NCBI GenBank assembly: GCA_947000775.1
Contig: CAMQGK010000110.1
Location: 24,091,501 to 24,155,500 of the forward strand
Origin: Pterois miles
Lineage: Eukaryota > Chordata > Actinopteri > Perciformes > Scorpaenidae
Length of the DNA: 64,000 nt
Direction: 5' to 3'
The notes under the pieces were generated by a model. It did no database searches. It saw only the letters and a list, made by a program, of their open reading frames with translations, and was not told where the DNA came from. Position numbers and translations under genes: made by a program. Positions 36,627 through 47,530 of this stretch are shown piece by piece. Position 1 is the first letter of the stretch. Each line of letters begins with the position of its first letter.

Positions 36627-37035
36627 TGGAGGCTTGTCAGACTACATGACACTGTCCCTGAGAGTTTCTGTGCTAACAGCTGAACTAAAAGTGACAGTTA
36701 AATGGTTTCACTTTGGCTACAGTGGAGCCTCCTTTGACCTCTCCTGCTGCCTAATGGACTCCCAGTGTGACCACCTCAGTGTTCAGCGGGGACCATGGGA
36801 TAATGTGCATCCTCTTGGCTTTCATCTGGTGACATTTAAATATCACAAATTACAAACATGTGTGACATTTCCACGTTACAATTCATTTTTTGTTGTTGGG
36901 AGGATGTTCCCACAGCCGTCTGGAGGAAATGTGTTTGAAATCCAGCTAAATACAACATTTACATCCATCTGGAGGGACACAAAACATGATAAGTCACGAT
37001 GAGGCAGTCAGGCCATATGGGCTATGAGTGCGTGC

Positions 37036-37070
37036 ATGTGAGAGAGAGGGGGAGAGAGAGAGAAAGGGCA
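37036..37070. repeat. GA-rich simple repeat
   Basis: GTGAGAGAGAGGGGGAGAGA-type tract just inside intron 1, about 30 bp past the donor of robo3 coding exon 1. Confidence 0.85.
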
Positions 37071-37097
37071 CCTTTAAAAGACATAATCATATCTTAC

Positions 37098-37152
37098 CTG
37101 ATGCGATGGTGATGAATGAGACAGTCACAAGAAGTATATTTCCAAAGTTCAT
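37098..37152 (-). CDS. robo3: robo3 coding exon 1: start codon and signal peptide
   Basis: The reverse strand reads MNFGNILLVTVSFITIAS plus the first base of a Gly codon, then GTAAGAT. This is a short N-region followed by a hydrophobic core and small residues, as expected of a cleaved secretory signal. The ATG has G at -3, and an in-frame TAA lies 16 codons upstream (37198-37200), so the frame cannot extend further 5'. The exon ends in phase 1 and joins the phase-compatible Ig1 exon 14 kb away (G|GG TCC CGG), giving ...ASGSRARFEDG. It is too short to be found by an ORF scan. The identity of this exon rests on the splice phase, the signal-peptide character and its position upstream of Ig1. An alternative first exon elsewhere in intron 1 is possible, since zebrafish robo3 is reported to have isoforms differing at the N-terminus. 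Confidence 0.8.
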
Positions 37153-37458
37153 CTCCACACTCTCCCGGGTCTTCAGCCTCTTGACAGTCCACTCAAATTA
37201 TCAGTTAAACCCAGCTGTTTTGAATACTAAAACCGGGTCAAACTGAACCGTTTCAGGAGTCTGAGAGTCAACTGGAATATTTCAAGCGAGTAAAATCATC
37301 CCAAAAAAGACAAACTTTCATGTCACTCAGAAAGCCATGACAGCAGCAGGATCCGCCCCGGAGAAACCTAATAACAAAACTCAGCAGCAGCACTTCTTCA
37401 TCCCCGCATGGTCACACATGCAGATACACCGACTTCTTTCCAAGATGCCCCGCTGCTG
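37153..37458 (-). other. robo3: robo3 5' UTR portion of the start-codon exon (predicted)
   Basis: Reading leftward from about 37480, the reverse strand has an almost unbroken pyrimidine tract followed by CAG (TTTTTTTTGTTTTCAG, AG at 37459-37460). This is a textbook 3' splice site placed 300 nt upstream of the start codon. The most likely reading is that this exon begins at 37458 and carries the last part of the 5' UTR. Several out-of-frame ATGs lie in it (for example in the CATG near 37407-37410), so translation of the main frame may be damped. The acceptor is visible; the transcript itself is inferred. Confidence 0.45.
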
Positions 37459-37559
37459 CTGAAAACAAAAAAAAGATAGGGTTAACTATATTTAGCCCGG
37501 TCATAAATAAAATAAATCCTCTCTGTGTGTGTCTGCTCTGATCCGGGCAGTAGCAGGTT

Positions 37560-37720
37560 GCGGCGGCTGTTTGAGCAAAAATGAAGCGCTGCACATGCCG
37601 AGCTGAGCTGAGCTCTGCCCGCCCCGCACTCACTGCTATCCGCAACAAATCCACGCCAACCTCCAGGAGACAGTGGGTTTTAAAGAGACAGAGACGCTGT
37701 GCGTGTCTGTGCGTGTGTCA
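37560..37720 (-). promoter_or_regulatory. candidate robo3 proximal promoter
   Basis: This is a short GC- and CpG-richer patch (GCGGCGGC, GCCCGCCCCGC, which contains a GGGCGGG Sp1-type core on the reverse strand) in otherwise AT-rich DNA. It lies just upstream of the predicted 5' UTR. Position and composition are the only evidence. Downstream, at 37486-37495, CTATATTTAG fits a MEF2-type consensus, but a single 10-mer match is weak. Confidence 0.35.
37634..37690 (-). other. possible robo3 non-coding first exon
   Basis: A donor-like GTGAGT begins at 37633 on the reverse strand, in sequence that is clearly more GC-rich than its surroundings. Paired with the acceptor at 37459-37460 it would define a 175-bp 5' UTR intron. 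The exon's 5' limit is arbitrary, because no TATA box or initiator could be assigned with confidence. The base before the donor is A rather than the preferred G. Confidence 0.3.
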
Positions 37721-38039
37721 AATCTCGAGCTAAATAAGGAGGCAAAAAGTCCTCACAAGAAGTGTAATGAGAGCAGACTCATTTAAGGCCAGTTATTTCT
37801 GGGTTTGGCTCATTGTTGACCTTATAGATGTTAAAATGAGCCTTGGGTTTCAGTGGTCAAGTTTATCAAATAGATGTTAAGGTTTAGGGTTTGGGAATTT
37901 GATTTAAATCTAAAATTTTGACAAGACATAAAGTAAAACGACCTTATAGGTGCTGAATTCAAAGCATATCTATAGCAGCTAACAGTGCTAACAGCGCTAA
38001 AACCGCTGATTTAGCTAGCAGCTCTTACCTGAGGTCAGG

Positions 38040-38500
38040 ACCAGATGGACAATACCTCTCCACTTTCTCCCACTGTAAAAAAAAAAAAAACTAAAGCCAG
38101 AATATCTATATGAAATATAAAAGGAAAATATCCCAGATAAGGGACTGCCATCGTGACATTTTGACACCAATGCCTGCACTAATCCCGAGCCAAGTACAAC
38201 TGCAGCTTGTTAGTGTGAGCCTCCTAGCTACCATGCTAACACCACATAGATATTTAGCTAGAAAGACACAACTAACATACTATAACTACATCTATGATAA
38301 CACTGACTTATGCTCTATTACACAAACTTGTGAAGGTTATGGAAAGTTAACATTACATCTCCTCTCTGTACAACTCCTGAGCTAACATAGCTCATACTGG
38401 TGCCTTCAAATGGAACTCATGTTTACAACATGGGAGGTCGTGAACACAGCATGCGTTGCATTCAAGTGATTAAGTCGTGAAGAACACATTAATGTTACTC
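38040..38500 (+). repeat. family D repeat, copy 1
   Basis: CTCTCCACTTTCTCCCACTG, AAACTAAAGCCAGAATATCT and CTGCCATCGTGACATTTTGA correspond block by block to 38880-38965. Also shares ATTACACAAACTTGTGAAGG with ATTACACAGACTCGTGATGG at 39123. Confidence 0.6.
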
Positions 38501-38869
38501 TCTCCATCCAGAAGCCACAAAGGCTAACAATTTAGCAAGTGGGTAATAATGCAAGAAATGCAAAGGACAGAGGAGAAAGATGACATTAACATAACATTTT
38601 CCTCAGACATGAAATTACAAAGAATTATATGACTAAAGAATATATGACTAAAATGACAATATAATGTACTATATTAACTTATTGTGCGCCGATAAATGAA
38701 CTTCCATGGGCTCCACCATTTCTCACAGCATCAACAAACACGTCACAAGTTGTGAACTCTTAGTTTTCAGAAACTTTCCACTTGAATATAACATGAAGGG
38801 GGCGTTCATATGGGGTCAACTCGTAAACACAATAAACACGACCGCATGTGAAGGCACCATTAATATGGA

Positions 38870-39260
38870 TGGATAACACATCTCCACTTCCTCCCATTGT
38901 ACAAAAGTGAAGCCAAAATATCCCATATGGGCTACAGGAGCCGCCATCTTGAGATTTTGATGTCACTTGGAGCCAGAGTATCGAGGTCCCGCCCACACAC
39001 CCACCAGAGCCAATCAGGAGCCGAGCACGGCCAAAACTTGCTTGCCACCACGGTAGCTGTTTGCTGAGAAAGTCACAAGTAATGTATCTCTATAAATACT
39101 TTTATCACATTGACACATTGTATTACACAGACTCGTGATGGTTTTGGTCCCAGAGCCTTTGACTGTACGCCTACTTCACTCAGAGCAGCTGTCCGTCACA
39201 GCTGTCAATCATGACGTCTCACCCCCTCGTTATAGCGTCAAATATCTAATGAAAACCACA
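38870..39260 (+). repeat. family D repeat, copy 2
   Basis: CTCCACTTCCTCCCATTGTA, AAAGTGAAGCCAAAATATCC, GAGCCGCCATCTTGAGATTT, GAGGTCCCGCCCACACACCC and CAGCTGTCAATCATGACGTC. It is in direct orientation to copy 1, and its reverse complement matches 8620-8850. Confidence 0.65.
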
Positions 39261-42200
39261 CATACCAGAAAAATAAACAAACATAAACCAGCGTGATAAG
39301 AACTGCCTAAATTTTGGGAAAATTTATTTGACATGTACTTCACGGCCGGTGTATTACTCCACTTATTTTTCCATAGTGAATACTTGTTTGATGGCATCGA
39401 TGCTCTGACTATTGAGACTATTTAAAAAGAGTCCTTGAATAAAGGGTTGGGTCTATTATCAAAGTTCTGTGTTAAAATGAGCCTTGGGTTTGGGTGGTTG
39501 GGGGTCCAAGGATACAGCTGAGGGGCCACAAGATGATTTGAGGAAGAAAAATATTGTAACCACAAAATTATTTCGTCCTGACGTAACAAATATTTCTTGA
39601 ATATCGAATGTCTTTTGGCCTCAAAACTATAAACTGTGACGAGGGGTCATAACTTCATATGTTTCAATTATGTGGCCACAAGGCAGGAAGGCTGAGGAGC
39701 CACTGGAGGTTTAATTTTGGGTTTAATTTTAATAGATTTCAGGTTCCGGTGATTTAATTTTTCCAGTTTGAAAGTCTAAAATCTTTTGTTTTAGCAGACT
39801 TCTGATGGCAAATAACAGTCATGCAGGGATACTGTGTAGTCCTAAAAAAGACTGTGAATCCTGACCGTTAATCACAGTAAATGGACTGCACTTATGAAGG
39901 GATTTTTATCTAAAGCACTTACACTAATGGCAGCTATACAAAGTGCTGGATGGATTTATCATATTCATTTTATAAAGCTACACTCTTAAGTTTTTGTGAT
40001 TTCTTTTTTAATCTAAACCTCGGCCCTTTTCATGATGCTAATTTAAAAGAAAGACCAATAACAGTGTCAGTGAGGTAAACAGCATGATGGACATTATAAT
40101 ATATCTTCTTTATGTCTTGTTTATTTTTTATTAGCCTTTTCCTTCATAAGTAGCCAATTTAAAGTCCAATTTCTGAATTCTCAGCTCAGGTGTGAGGCTT
40201 TTCGTATCAAAACAAGGTCCAGCCACCAGAACTGGAGCTCATTTTGTACTATTTCCTTGTGTTTGCCTTCTTGGTAGCTGCTTCAACAAGATATTGTTCC
40301 TCATGTATATTTTTTTTACATTTTTACAGCACAACATATGTCTTGTGTATTTCATAGCCTAGTAAACACTGATCATATGTTGTCTAATATACAGTAAGTG
40401 TTGCCTTTTCCTAACACTCCCGCAGTGATTGTGATCTGTATTCTTCTTTCCACTCAGTCCCGAGCATAATTATTGTGTTGCATGGATATATAAAATATGC
40501 AATAAATTACAGGATGAAGGGATGATTATTCCACCTGCTTACCTGTGAGATTTATTAATTTCCTTCTCAGTGAGACCCTCTGAAGCAAAAATGTGATTAT
40601 GCATAGTTTAAAATAAACTTGATATTCTAAAAAGCTGAAAACATTGTTTAGAAATAATCATTCACAATGAAACATTATTTAGAAATAATCCCATAATAAT
40701 CACATCATCGTCACTATCGTCATGGTGATGATGAGGATGAAGAGTTGTCCTGCATCCTCACCACTCCAGCTCATTGCAGTCCTGCTGTTTAGCATCCAAT
40801 CTCTGATTTACTAAACAGCTGTTGTTTCACACCCACTCCTCCCTCTACAATCTGGCCTCTGGTACCTCCATCCTCCTCCTGTGGACAAACACAGCTCCCT
40901 TGGGGGTACGATCTCTGTTTCACTCATTCCTCCTCCTCCAGCAACAGACCAGACCGGTTTCCTCGGTGCTGCTGCTTCTTCTCCCTCCACCTCATTGTCT
41001 CCATGTCAGGCTGCGAGAGCCCAACATGATGGAGAGTGACTTTTGGACGGTCAGACGCCTGCTCTCCTTTGTCCCTCTTGAATGGGACTGGAAATTGGGC
41101 AACAGAAGAGGAGTCCAGATGTCTGTTGCGAGGCGCGACACAAAGAGGGGCCCCACAATGGCTTCAATCTCAGCTTGGGTGGAAGTGTGTAGCTTATTAA
41201 GGGCCACAAAGGCTAAACAGGGATGAAATAGAGGCATCTTAACAGCAGAGTCTCAGAGGTGTCAGATGGGAATGGCCTCTTTTTCAACTTTGATATACAG
41301 TATACCTCAGAGAGAAGATACTCTTAGGAGCCACATTATGTGGCTCTGCTTAAGAGCCGTGCTTGGGGTGCACCCCCCATTGTATGTTTCTTTTATACCT
41401 CTTAATAAAGGCATTTTAACACAATTGTTTACAGAGAGCTCCAGTTCTCTGTTTCTTTATACGTTTCAAACGTGCATGTTGACTTTCTGTTATTTCTTTT
41501 TTTTTAAAGTAGATTTTGTAACATGAAAGCATGTAAACTTTAAACTTAAGAATCAGTCCGCTGTCCACCATATGGCTATGCATCACAAGTGAACTATAGG
41601 TGTCATTAAATAATCAATAAAATCTTCTGCACAAAAGGAACCATTCCTCATATTCATGCAGTAAAAAATAAATAAATAAATAAATAGTTTGACATTTTTG
41701 GGAAATGCATGTACTCCAACAAGTGCTCCAAACATGTTGTTTCTCTTCGGAGGATGGTCTCTGGATTCTTTCTTAAAGAGAGTTGGATGAGAAGATTGAA
41801 TATCTGCCCATTAAATATTCTGTATTCTCATACAGTGGTTTGTATATGTCACGAAACGTTATTCCTCAGTTTTCATGCTTTTTTTCTATGAACGTCCAGT
41901 ATCAATTTCTGTTCCAGTCTTTTCAAAATAAACTTTTGTCATCACAGGAAATGACTTGCTTAGGTGTAGGCTACACAACTACTTAGTTAGGTTTAGGAAA
42001 AGGCTGTGGTTTAGTTAGATATGAGTTATGGCTTAGTTAGATTTGGGAAATTATCATGGTTTGAGTTAAAATAACTACAGAAGTGACAAAATAATAATAA
42101 GTAATAAGTTAATAAATAATAAGTTGACCTCTACCTTTGTCACTTCTTATACTTCCTGGTTCACAATTATGTAGATTACATCCAACTTCTATTTTGTAGG

Positions 42201-42269
42201 ATATATATGAATTACAGTTTCATACTTACTTTTCATAGATATAGCTACAAACAGTGTATGAGAACCAGA

Positions 42270-42370
42270 AATATGAAGCTGGTGTCAAGGATCAGTTAGC
42301 TTCGCTTAAAGTCTGGAAGCGGGGGAAATAGCTAGCCCGGCTCAATCCAGTGGTACAAAATCTGACTACC
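42270..42370. repeat. diverged half of a TTAGCTT-type foldback element
   Basis: GTCAAGGATCAGTTAGCTTC followed by GCTTAAAGTCTGGAAGCGGG resembles the start of the units at 2041-2857. The inverse end is not visible. Confidence 0.45.
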
Positions 42371-42635
42371 AGCACCTCAAAAGTTCACAAATTTACATAT
42401 TATATCAAATTTGTACAAAAACTTGAAGTATGAAAACAACATTGGTTGCGTTGGGATTATGAGCCAGGCCTATTTCTTGGCTCGGGTGCAGTGACCAGTT
42501 TGCCAAAATGTCAGATTCCTTAAATTTTTGTAAAATATTGTAGATCTTTGTTCACCTTTGTGTGTTTATGTCTGACTTTTGAGATTCAGCAGGATTTAAG
42601 GTGACACTTGGTCTTTTTCTGCTGTAGGTATAGTT

Positions 42636-42638
<3 letters not shown>

Positions 42639-42694
<56 letters not shown>
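42639..42694. repeat. (GT)n microsatellite
   Basis: 56 bp of uninterrupted GT repeats. Confidence 0.97.
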
Positions 42695-42695
<1 letters not shown>

Positions 42696-43261
42696 GACAG
42701 TACGGGGAGGTACAGATGGTGGGATGTGGCAGTCTGTCTGACTGCGGTGAAGAATGTGAGATTCAGCTGTCGGCCTCTCGTCCCCCCTGGCTCTGACCTT
42801 ATGTGTCTCTGATCGCCGTCTGGCTCCATCTCATTATGACAAACTCCATATTGCTTCGCTCTCACAGCACCAGCTACACAGCACTGAACAAAAAAACTCC
42901 CAAATGTCTCCAAAAAAGGTGCTCAGTAGCAATGATAGACGCTGCTGTCACTAATTGAGCTCCTGTTATCTCTCTTTACACGGCCGAGGGTCGTAGCTGT
43001 TGACCTGCTAACACACCTTGTCAGCAGATTTCATTAGTCACAGGAGCAGGGTTTTTGTTTCCCTGTGGGGTGTGAGCATATGTGTGAGCAAGTGCAAAGG
43101 ACCTTCAGATAGCCAGGAGGGCTGGGGAGTTTATTTATAGGCCGAGTGTCACAGCAGCACAGGGCCAACAGCAGCAAGTCATTTACATCCAATGCACCAG
43201 AGTGCGAAGGTAAGCAGCTACTATTGCTGCAATATTTGGCTTAAAGGCTCAGCTTTTTTTA

Positions 43262-43286
43262 TATACAGTATATATATATATATATT
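43262..43286. repeat. (TA)n microsatellite
   Basis: Short TATATACAGTATATATATAT-type run. Confidence 0.9.
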
Positions 43287-43702
43287 TCAGGACCCTTGCC
43301 AGCGGAGGGAGTGCATACAGGGCAACACCACTCCTCACTTGTCATGCTCTTAAATGGCGGTGTCACTTTGTCTAAGAGTTGCTTGTACTGAGCGGTGCAG
43401 AGAGCAGGAGGAGCCCTGGAGGAGCCCTGACTCCTGCTGCATCTGATAAACCAATATAATGAGTCTGTATGAGGCTGCTTACAGTACAGCACGCTGCGTG
43501 ATAAATATTACAGCTCCTCTCAGCTCTTTGGACTGTTTTTTCAAATGTAGATTTGTGCTCTGAAGACAGTTTCCACCAGAGAAGGAAAGTTGTCTCAGAA
43601 GTGCTGCGTTTGTTTTTAAGTGTTGTCTTCCACACAATTCAGATCTGCTTCCTCACAACTTGATATAAAAAGTTTAACTTTGACTTACCATCATAATTTT
43701 AA

Positions 43703-43790
43703 GAAGAAGATAGTCCTTTATTAGTCCCACTAGGGGAAAATAAATTTACACTCTGTTGTTAAAATATACAAAGGACATGAGACCCGAAAA
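43703..43790 (-). mobile_element. LINE 3' end, reverse orientation
   Basis: AAGAAGATAGTCCTTTATTA and GTCCCACTAGGGGAAAATAA are the reverse complement of a LINE 3' tail (compare CCCCACTGTGGGACTAATAA followed by AGGAATATCTTATC at 49376-49425). Only the last 90 bp or so are recognisable before low-complexity sequence takes over. Confidence 0.65.
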
Positions 43791-44028
43791 AAAAAAAAGA
43801 AAAAAAAAGAAAAAAAGGGGGGAGGGAGGGGGGGGGGGGGGGGCCGGGGAGGGGGCCCGGGGGGGGGGGGGGGGGGGGGGGTGGCGGGGGGGGGGGGGGG
43901 GGGGAGGGGGGGGGAGGGAAGCCCCCCCCCCCCCAACTCCCACACCCCACTTGTTGTTGGGGGAGGGGGGGGGGGGGGCCGCCCCCCCCCGCCACACCCA
44001 CCCACGAGCCCCGCCGCCCCCCCCCTTT
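43788..44028. repeat. extreme A, then G, then C homopolymer block
   Basis: A-rich to 43816, then about 100 bases that are almost all G (43817-43918), then C runs, a short mixed stretch around 43935-43959, G again (43960-43978) and C again (43979-44027). Proline- and glycine-rich open frames on both strands here are products of the homopolymers, not genes. Confidence 0.95.
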
Positions 44029-44135
44029 CTGATTTTTCTTATAATATTAACTTTTATCTCATACTTCTGACTTATGTTTCTGACTTACTATTTCAGATTT
44101 TGACATTTTAGCTCTAAATTATGATTTATTATCTC

Positions 44136-44824
44136 TGACGTTGTCAATCGATTGAAATATTTACACACAATGAAAAGCATAATTGTCCATAGTTACTTGT
44201 GATTAAATGCAAACTAATCGCAAATTAATCACACATTTTTTTATGTGTTCATAATGTACCTTAAAGGGACATTTTCAAGTATTCAAGTATTTAAAACTCT
44301 TATCAACATGGGAGTGGGCAAATATGCTGCTATATGCAGATGTTCGTATATACAGTATTTAGTATTGGAAATACATTAGCAACAAAAAACAATGATAAGT
44401 ATTGTCCAGAAACCCTCACAGGTACTGCATTTAGCATAAAAAATGCTCTAATCATAACATAGCAAACTGCAGCCAAACAGGCAACAACAGCTGTCAGTGT
44501 GCTGACTTGACTATGACTTGCCCCAAACTGCATGTGATCATCATAAAGTGGGAGTGTCTGTAAAGTGGAGACTTGTGGATAAATTTTGAACTAATTTTTA
44601 TTCACATATCTGGAGGTCAGAGGTCAAGGGACCCCTTTGAAACAGCTATGACATGGTTCTGGTTCCTAGTTCTAGCTGCATATGCTTTTATTTTCTCTTT
44701 AGCTTTAAAACTGAGCCTGCTGCAACCTAAAAATCATAAACTGTGTTGATGCATTAAAGGAATTAGTGGCATCAAAACTAATTTGCGTTAATGCATTATT
44801 ATTCCATTAACTTTGACAGTCCTA
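44136..44824 (-). mobile_element. family A hAT-like element, copy 5, reverse orientation
   Basis: Contains the reverse complements of the family A blocks: GTCCAGAAACCCTCACAGGT, CAGTGTGCTGACTTGACTAT, GGTCAGAGGTCAAGGGACCC, and the terminal AACTTTGACAGTCCTA at the right edge. The left edge GTTGTCAATCGATTG is the degenerate other end. Confidence 0.75.
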
Positions 44825-47149
44825 ATTATACCACAATGTTCACTTTTCATCTCATCACTCTGACTTGTCAAAATTGTCAGCAATTCGATTTTTCCCTCCT
44901 AATTTTCACTAAATCCAAATATGACTTTTTTTATCTTATTACTCTGACTTAGAAAGCCAAATGTACTTCTTGTCTTGTAATTCTGGTTTACATCATTTAA
45001 ATTTACCATGTCCTTATTGTTTTTAATTCATCTTTACTAACTTTTGTTTTGTTTTGTTTTTTTGGTTGTTTTTTGTTGTTTTTCTGGCAGAACTGGGCTT
45101 CCATACTTTAGTTTAGTAATGTCAAGCCTTTTTTTAGATGCTTGTCTTTTTATGATGCAGTAAACAAAAGCAGCAATATCAAGCACAATAAATCCTAATT
45201 TCCATATGTACACATGCATATTCACAACTTTAAATGACTTAATTCATCATCAGCTCTTTCTCGTTTCTGTCAAGCGAGGATGATCTGTCAGCATGGCGCT
45301 ATGAAACGTGTCTTTGTAATTTATATAATGATAATGTATGCAGTTTCAGACAGCTGTGTTTGCTGTTGACAGAGTTCTCTGTTTTGGGGAAAATGTGTTT
45401 TACAGTAAGGGAAAGTAATTAAAATGTAACTTGTTTTGTGGGATTGTGAAACACTGAGATTGGATGAGACAAGCTCCACTTAAACATTTTCGAATGATTC
45501 TGGCAGAAATGAAGAAAAAAGAACGACTTCTCAGCTTCAGCATCTTCAGCCTCTGATTGCTCGGCGTAAATAGATCTCGCATGTAATTGCCACTTGTGCT
45601 CGAGAGCTCATTTATCTGTTCTGCAGCATTACGTCACAGGCCTAAAGTCTTGCCTCTCCTCCATGTTTCTGTGAGGAAAACATCAGGTGTGTTTTGCATG
45701 AAAAGCGAGTTAAAACAGAGGTCATGTGCTGAGGTCGTGTACCTGCAGAGCCATCATGTCCTCATGTTTTGTACCAATATAATATTGTGCTGGTTTTGTC
45801 TGTGGACATTTGACCTCATCCAGCAATGCTTATGAGAGGAGTATTGAAAAGAGTGAATGACAGAGGAGGAAAAAAAGGATAATTTTTAGATTGAACCCTG
45901 TTTTCAGAGAAGCAGCTGATTGCAGTCGAGCCTCATAGGAGTCCTCTGCTGGTTTGATGTCAGAACTACACATCTTTCCTGGGAGATACCGGAGCTGTGC
46001 GAACCAGCAGCAACACAGGTTTTAAATTAAGTTTTAGCTTGTAGGTTGGCCACTGTGCTCACCCCAGATGTCAAATGTCTACTCCAAAATAAAATGTAAC
46101 CAACAGTACAGAAGATCAGGAACAACCCTAACAAAACATAATACTGTTCAAAAATAGTATACATATAGGAAACAGCAGGTCTGAAACTGATAATGATTTT
46201 AACTTCAGATTCAAATAACTGGTTCAGTCAATTAAACTTAACAGTCAAACATACCCATCACAAATTTCCCAAAAGCCCAAACTGATGTATTCAAATGACT
46301 TGTTTGGTCAACAGTCAACCTAAGTGAGCTGCCAGATGGTCAGTCTCTGTGAACACCCAAAGTTTCCAAAGATCAGGCTGAAATTTGGGGGATTGTGTGT
46401 AAAACTATGATCTAAAATATTTCCACTAAATGGAGATTTGCAGTTGTGAAAACATAGAGATTTGGTTTTGAACATTTTGCTTGGTGCAAACATCACACAA
46501 ATTCAAAAGAGGGTTTTTCCAACCGTAAAGCTTCTGATGAGGAAACAGAAACAGGAAAATTGGATGTTAAGAGGTTAATGTCTTAGAAGACAAAGTAAAA
46601 TAGCAAACATTCACAAAATGAAGTTGTCTATCAGCTCTCTCTGACATTCTGCCTGACTCACTGGCTGGTTTAGGATGAACACCTAAAGTTGGGTATTGTT
46701 TGAATACGTTATCTGTGCCAATATCATTCCTGAATATCAGTATCAATACCAAACCAGCAGAGCTACAATGATTAGTCACTGATTAATCTTTCACAATAAG
46801 AAAACAACAGTTTTGAGTCATTTTTTGGGCAAATTCTGATTTCAGCTTCTCAGCTGTCATGTTGGTTGGTATTTATACATGTTTGTTTGGAAAACTGTGC
46901 ATTTTCCAGGTTCCTTTGTTTTCTGCAATTGTAAAATGAACAGCTTTGTGTTTTGGACTACTGATAAGACGAAATGGGACGTTAAAGACGTCTCCTTTGA
47001 CTTTAGGAAACTAGGATAGACGTTTTTCACCATTTTATAGAGCAAACAATTAATCGCCCAATGATTTAATGGAGTCACTGGCAGCCCTACGGAATAATTA
47101 TTGGTGATAAGGACACAAAATGAGTTTTGAGTATTTCAGTATTCCTTCT

Positions 47150-47530
47150 TTCATGTATCTCTCCACTCAGAAACACTGGTACCAGTAGATGAAGGACAGA
47201 GGACACACAGAGGTTTGAATAAAAGGTCTTTGCTCGAGGGCAGGGTTGAATACACAAGTAAGCAGTCAAAACACCAAGAAAAGTCAAGGTCAAAAGATAC
47301 TGAAGGTCAAATAAATACTAGGAAATACACAAGGTGGTACAACATGAGACAAACTGGCACAGACGAACTAAATCCACAATCACAGCAGGGCTAATGAGGG
47401 CAGGAAGTCATGTATCTGAAATGAGAGATAGAGGTGAATATACCAAAAAAGAAACAGGAAATGATAACTGGAAATTGGAAACAAGGAAAATATGAACTGA
47501 GTTGAGAGTGGGACATGATGCAATCAGTCT
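47150..47530. repeat. probable dispersed repeat, A-rich
   Basis: AAGGTCTTTGCTCGAGGGCA, CAAAACACCAAGAAAAGTCA, TAGGAAATACACAAGGTGGT and AACTGAGTTGAGAGTGGGAC have the feel of a fish DNA transposon edge, but no second copy lies in this window to test it. Confidence 0.35.

Larger units (their letters stand above)
22983..37097 (-). other. robo3: robo3 intron 1
   Basis: 14.1-kb phase 1 intron between the signal-peptide exon and the Ig1 exon. It contains simple repeats, family A, SINE and family B copies listed separately. Stretches at 23420-24850, 27000-28930, 30980-31800 and 32790-35155 show no gene and little recognisable repeat. They are the natural place to look for enhancers, but nothing specific can be called by eye. 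Confidence 0.8.
1..37690 (-). other. robo3: robo3 gene locus, 5' portion (runs off left edge)
   Basis: The exons listed separately join into one reading frame: signal peptide, Ig1, Ig2 and Ig3, with all splice sites GT/AG and phases 1, 1, 0, 1, 2 and 1. Roundabout proteins are single-pass receptors for Slit ligands on growing axons, with five Ig and three fibronectin III domains outside the cell. Robo3 controls midline crossing. The choice of robo3 over robo1/2 rests on family-specific stretches: VLECVPPRGHPEP in Ig2, RRPVNQVV opening Ig3, and the end NSVGKTEAS...LQVH. The Ig1 surface looks more like Robo1/2, so paralogue identity is strong but not proven without a tree. Introns 1 and 2 together take up about 30 kb and hold most of the repeats in this half of the window. 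Confidence 0.9.

Noticed and set aside
36577..37002. 141-codon open frame beginning in a poly-A run
   Set aside because: Starts in a homopolymer (poly-Lys), no domain, ordinary intron sequence.
40822..41226. 134-codon open frame, plus strand
   Set aside because: No domain, no splice context, overlapping frame on the opposite strand, low-complexity Leu/Ser/Pro composition. Treated as chance.
43730..44111. Proline-rich and glycine-rich open frames on both strands
   Set aside because: They are translations of G and C homopolymers and occur in several frames at once.
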